In this document: piece by piece, positions 6,992 through 9,663 of the stretch
Numbering within the stretch: position 1 is the first letter of the stretch
Layout: each line of letters starts with the position of its first letter
Assembly: GCA_023258775.1 (NCBI GenBank)
Contig: JALQWJ010000045.1
Coordinates: forward strand, 1-9,663
Direction: 5' to 3'
DNA length: 9,663 nt
Source: Burkholderiaceae bacterium
GTDB lineage: Bacteria; Pseudomonadota; Gammaproteobacteria; Burkholderiales; Burkholderiaceae_E
Program-made: the position numbers and the translations under genes
Notes under the pieces: generated by a model
Database searches by the model: none
Told to the model about the DNA's origin: nothing
What the model saw: only the letters and a program-made list of their open reading frames with translations

Positions 6992-7258
6992 ATGCCAAAG
7001 AGTCGACCATCTACAACAGAATCTGTGCCCGACGAGCCGCGCCCAAAGTCCTGGGAGGAGGCAACCGAGGCACTAGAGGCTTTGGTAAAGCGCATGGAAT
7101 CGGGCAGCCTAAGCCTCGAGGAGTCGATCAAGGCCTACCGCGAGGGCGTTGCCCTTGTGCAGTGGTCACGGGAAACGCTAGCCTCAGCGCAGCAACAAGT
7201 TCGGGTGCTTGAGGAAAACATGCTTAAGCCTTTTTCGCCTGAGGACGATGCGTCCTAG
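6992..7258 (+). CDS. xseB: Exodeoxyribonuclease VII small subunit
   Basis: An 88-residue, largely helical protein. After a polar N-terminus of about 23 residues, SWEEATEALEALVKRMESG, LSLEESIKAYREGVALV and LASAQQQVRVLEEN match the family pattern of two helices with the conserved ESG turn and LEEx(5-6)YxxGV. Several XseB chains bind the C-terminal part of XseA to make exonuclease VII, which degrades single-stranded DNA to short oligonucleotides. xseA is not in this window. The reading frame is open back to 6827, but the upstream stretch lies largely in the divergent intergenic region and is not family-like. The ATG at 6992 gives the usual length of about 80 residues. No strong ribosome site is present. 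The gene overlaps or abuts ispA, the classical xseB-ispA arrangement. Confidence 0.93.
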   Translation: MPKSRPSTTESVPDEPRPKSWEEATEALEALVKRMESGSLSLEESIKAYREGVALVQWSRETLASAQQQVRVLEENMLKPFSPEDDAS

Positions 7259-8204
7259 TGCTGCTATGACTGCCGATGGCCATCAGGCGTGGATTCAAAC
7301 GCAGCTTTCGTTGATTGAGGCTGCCATCGATGAAGCTTTGCCCAAAGGGGAGTTGTCGCGTACGAAACTTTTTGAAGCACTTGCCTATGCGAGCTTAGGC
7401 GGCGGCAAACGAATTCGTGCGCTCTTGTGCCTGGCAAGTGGTCAGGCCTTGGCTGCGGACCCAGCCATATGCATGCGTGCGGCCGTTGCACTTGAATTGA
7501 TTCACGCTTATTCGCTGGTGCACGATGATTTGCCTTGCATGGACAACGACATCCTCAGGCGGGGGAAACCAACGGTTCATGTCGCCTACGGTGAAGCGAC
7601 GGCAATGCTTGTTGGCGATGGATTACAAGCACTTGCCTTTGAAGTGCTTGTGGGCATGAGTCAATTGGGACTTGCGGCGGATCAGTGTTTGGAGGCAATC
7701 GGCGCGCTTGCCCGCGCGAGCGGTCCGCAAGGCATGGTTGGTGGCCAGGCCATTGATTTGGCTGTGCTCGGATCGGCAATGTCTTTTGTTGACCTTGCTC
7801 AATTGCAAGGCATGCATGAAATGAAGACCGGCGCCTTACTCAAAGCCAGCGTACAACTCGGCCTTAGCTGTCGCGGTGCGGTTGAGCTTCACCCTGCCGT
7901 TGATCGCCTGCTTAATCAGTATGCCGCCTTTTTGGGACTTGCCTTTCAAGTCATCGATGATGTTTTGGATGAGTCAGCAAGCACTGAGGCCCTTGGCAAG
8001 ACCGCAGGCAAAGATAAAGCTCAGCAAAAGCCAACCTATGTATCGTTAATGGGCCTTGAAAAAGCGCGTGGCTTTGCCCACGATTTGCATCGCCAGTCGA
8101 TAGATTGCCTTGCGCAAGCAAAAAAAATTGATTCAGGCCTTGGTGCTGAGGGCATGGCTCATCTGGCTGCCCTTGCTGACCTTATTGTGTTGCGTCAACA
8201 CTAA
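7248..8204 (+). CDS. ispA: Farnesyl diphosphate synthase (short-chain polyprenyl synthase)
   Basis: A 318-residue all-helical prenyltransferase. It condenses isopentenyl diphosphate with dimethylallyl and then geranyl diphosphate to make farnesyl diphosphate, the precursor for ubiquinone side chains and undecaprenyl phosphate. Motifs in order: GGGKRIRALL (IPP binding), first Asp-rich motif HDDLPCMDND (D93, D94, D99) with the two-residue insertion usual in bacterial FPP synthases followed by LRRGKPTVH, GGQAIDL, and second Asp-rich motif QVIDDVLD (D237, D238, D241). The aromatic Y at five residues before the first Asp fits a short-chain product. The ATG at 7248 overlaps the xseB end by 11 nt, with GAGG only 3 nt upstream. 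An ATG at 7266 (312 residues) starts 7 bp after the xseB stop and fits family N-termini at least as well, but lacks a ribosome site. The stop codon lies inside a direct repeat. Confidence 0.95.
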   Translation: MRPSAAMTADGHQAWIQTQLSLIEAAIDEALPKGELSRTKLFEALAYASLGGGKRIRALLCLASGQALAADPAICMRAAVALELIHAYSLVHDDLPCMDNDILRRGKPTVHVAYGEATAMLVGDGLQALAFEVLVGMSQLGLAADQCLEAIGALARASGPQGMVGGQAIDLAVLGSAMSFVDLAQLQGMHEMKTGALLKASVQLGLSCRGAVELHPAVDRLLNQYAAFLGLAFQVIDDVLDESASTEALGKTAGKDKAQQKPTYVSLMGLEKARGFAHDLHRQSIDCLAQAKKIDSGLGAEGMAHLAALADLIVLRQH

Positions 8205-8259
8205 ACGATATTGATTGTTAGCGTCAACACTGAACGATATTGATTGTGAGCGTCAACAC
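8192..8259 (+). repeat. Direct repeat, 29-bp period, across the ispA stop and dxs leader
   Basis: Unit 1 (8192-8220) and unit 2 (8221-8249) are 29 bp each and differ at two positions. A third unit (8250-8259) keeps the first 10 bp, GCGTCAACAC, and then diverges. The units abut with no spacers. Unit 1 covers the last codons and TAA of ispA; the equivalent triplet in unit 2 is TGA. GTGTTG (8187-8192) and CAACAC (8196-8201) can pair as a small hairpin at the first unit. A duplication of the ispA 3' end is the simplest origin. Confidence 0.85.
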
Positions 8260-8276
8260 AGAGTGCACTAGCTGAT
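8205..8276 (+). promoter_or_regulatory. ispA-dxs intergenic leader
   Basis: These 72 bp separate the ispA stop from the dxs ATG; more than half is the 29-bp repeat. I see no terminator, so read-through from ispA is likely. No clear -35/-10 pair is visible. The ribosome site for dxs is weak, with AGAG at 8259-8262 too far from the ATG to be convincing. Confidence 0.35.
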
Positions 8277-9663
8277 ATGCCTACTGATCCATTACTTGAA
8301 TCAATCGATTCGCCTCGGGTGTTACGTCAACTTCGGCGATCGCAATTACCGGCGCTTGCCGAGGCTTTGCGTGCATTTGTTCTTGATTCTGTATCTAAAA
8401 CCGGTGGTCATCTTGCCGCTAACCTGGGTACGGTTGAGTTAGCGATCGCGCTGCATTATGTATTTGATACACCACGAGATCGTCTGGTATGGGATGTTGG
8501 ACATCAGGCCTACCCACACAAGATTCTGACGGGACGTCGTGAGGCGATGCAAACCCTCAAGCAAATGGGTGGTTTGTCTGGATTTCCAAAACGTTCTGAA
8601 TCCGAATACGATACCTTTGGGACCGGACACTCATCGACCTCGATTTCTGCCGCGCTCGGTATGGCCCTTGCTTCCCGAGCAAAAGGCGAACATCTTGGCT
8701 CGAATCGACGCCGTCATGTGGCTGTCATTGGTGATGGCGCAATGAGTGCCGGCATGGCTTTTGAGGCACTCAATAATGCTGGGGTTTACCAGGATCTTGA
8801 TTTGCTCGTTATCCTAAACGATAACGATATGTCGATTTCACCGGCAGTTGGTGCCTTGAATCGATATCTTGCGAGGCTGATGTCGGGACGCTTTTACGCC
8901 AGAGCCAAGGACATGGGTAAAGCGATGCTGTCGCGTATGCCCGAGGTGCTTGATTTCGCGCGCAGGGTCGAAGAACACGCCAAGGGTATGGTGGTGCCGG
9001 GCACCATGTTTGAGGAGTTTGGTTTTAATTACGTCGGGCCAATCGACGGGCATGATCTTGAATCGCTCGTGCCTACTTTGCAGAATATGCGCCAGCTTAG
9101 AGGGCCACAGTTTTTGCATATTGTTACCCGCAAGGGTAAGGGCTACGAACTTGCAGAACAAGATCCCGTGCTTTATCACGGTCCAGGAAAGTTTGATCCA
9201 TCCCAGGGTATCGTGCAAAGCGCGAAAAAGGCCAAACCAAGTTACACCCAGATTTTTTCGAGTTGGATTTGTGACCAGGCAAGCCTAGATCAACGTCTGG
9301 TTGCCATTACACCGGCGATGCGTGAGGGTTCGGGTCTGGTTGACTTTGAAAAGCGCTTTCCAGAGCGCTACTTCGATGTCGGCATTGCCGAGCAGCACGC
9401 GGTTACCTTTGCGGCAGGGCTTGCCTGCGAGGGCATGAAACCGGTGGTTGCGATTTACTCAACGTTCTTGCAGCGTGGCTATGATCAGTTGATCCATGAT
9501 GTTGCACTCCAGAATTTGCCGGTACTTTTTGCGCTTGACCGAGCAGGGCTTGTTGGTGCTGACGGTGCAACCCATGCTGGTGCCTACGATATTGCTTACT
9601 TGCGTTGCATTCCCAATCTTGTGGTGATGACGCCCTCCGATGAGGATGAATGTCGGCAGATGC
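8277..9663 (+). CDS. dxs: 1-Deoxy-D-xylulose-5-phosphate synthase, 3' end missing
   Basis: From the ATG at 8277 the frame stays open to the right edge, giving 462 codons of a family that is usually about 620-640 residues. The enzyme condenses pyruvate and glyceraldehyde 3-phosphate, with thiamine diphosphate, to DXP, the first step of the MEP isoprenoid pathway in the cytoplasm. Visible motifs: [12 protein letters not shown] (His that helps catalysis), [33 protein letters not shown], the ThDP/Mg motif [18 protein letters not shown] (G152-D153-G154), [19 protein letters not shown], the catalytic [17 protein letters not shown] (E372, matching E. coli E370) and [18 protein letters not shown]. 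The start peptide [13 protein letters not shown] fits the family N-terminus. It sits 72 bp after ispA, an xseB-ispA-dxs order known from many proteobacteria. The missing part is the C-terminal transketolase-like domain. Confidence 0.97.
   Translation, partial: MPTDPLLESIDSPRVLRQLRRSQLPALAEALRAFVLDSVSKTGGHLAANLGTVELAIALHYVFDTPRDRLVWDVGHQAYPHKILTGRREAMQTLKQMGGLSGFPKRSESEYDTFGTGHSSTSISAALGMALASRAKGEHLGSNRRRHVAVIGDGAMSAGMAFEALNNAGVYQDLDLLVILNDNDMSISPAVGALNRYLARLMSGRFYARAKDMGKAMLSRMPEVLDFARRVEEHAKGMVVPGTMFEEFGFNYVGPIDGHDLESLVPTLQNMRQLRGPQFLHIVTRKGKGYELAEQDPVLYHGPGKFDPSQGIVQSAKKAKPSYTQIFSSWICDQASLDQRLVAITPAMREGSGLVDFEKRFPERYFDVGIAEQHAVTFAAGLACEGMKPVVAIYSTFLQRGYDQLIHDVALQNLPVLFALDRAGLVGADGATHAGAYDIAYLRCIPNLVVMTPSDEDECRQM

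Noticed and set aside
7209..7247. Earlier TTG start for IspA
   Set aside because: It sits inside xseB, uses a rare start, and adds residues that are out-of-frame xseB sequence.
8192..8259. CRISPR array, because the unit is 29 bp
   Set aside because: Units abut without spacers, there are only two full copies, and no cas gene is near.
8838..9288. Open frames on both strands within dxs
   Set aside because: The DXS frame is continuous from 8277 to the window end with every expected motif, so these are shadows.

Overview
The window looks like a chromosomal segment of a betaproteobacterium, most likely of the order Burkholderiales. This rests on protein-level resemblance (the APH-fold type of homoserine kinase, PolA, XseB, IspA, DXS) and on gene neighbourhoods I recall from that order: a Rieske oxygenase diverging from xseB-ispA-dxs, and polA near thrB. 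Base composition is moderate and leucine codons are often CTT or TTG, so this is not a very GC-rich member. The genus cannot be told from the sequence alone. No rRNA, tRNA, insertion sequence, prophage or CRISPR array is visible.

Layout. Positions 1-148 (minus) hold the start of thrB (homoserine kinase), cut by the window edge. It diverges from polA (218-3058, plus), a full DNA polymerase I with all three activities apparently intact. Twenty-two bases after polA comes a dienelactone-hydrolase-family protein with a twin-arginine-type N-terminus (3081-3941). A 132-bp gap with several dyads precedes a ZIP-family metal transporter with a His-rich loop (4074-4850), read from a TTG codon. The transporter converges on an opposite-strand pair read from about 6854 down to 4847: a Rieske-type oxygenase alpha subunit, then a 3-mercaptopyruvate-type sulfurtransferase whose start overlaps the oxygenase stop by 8 nt. 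The convergent stops overlap inside a 16-bp perfect palindrome. A 137-bp divergent region separates the oxygenase from xseB-ispA-dxs (6992 to the right edge), where dxs is cut off at the end.

How the genes work together. xseB, ispA and dxs form the classical cluster joining the exonuclease VII small subunit to isoprenoid synthesis: DXS makes the first MEP-pathway intermediate and IspA builds farnesyl diphosphate. polA and thrB are housekeeping. The most distinctive part is the oxygenase/sulfurtransferase pair. The oxygenase carries Glu, not the usual Asp, at the position that bridges the Rieske cluster and the mononuclear iron, as in Rieske enzymes acting on quaternary ammonium compounds such as carnitine monooxygenase CntA. 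No reductase lies beside it, so substrate and electron donor are open. Another unexplained element is a short 29-bp-period direct repeat covering the ispA stop codon and the leader of dxs.

I found no clearly new multi-gene system. The best candidates for a second look are the oxygenase/sulfurtransferase pair, the repeat in the dxs leader, and the palindrome at the convergent stops.
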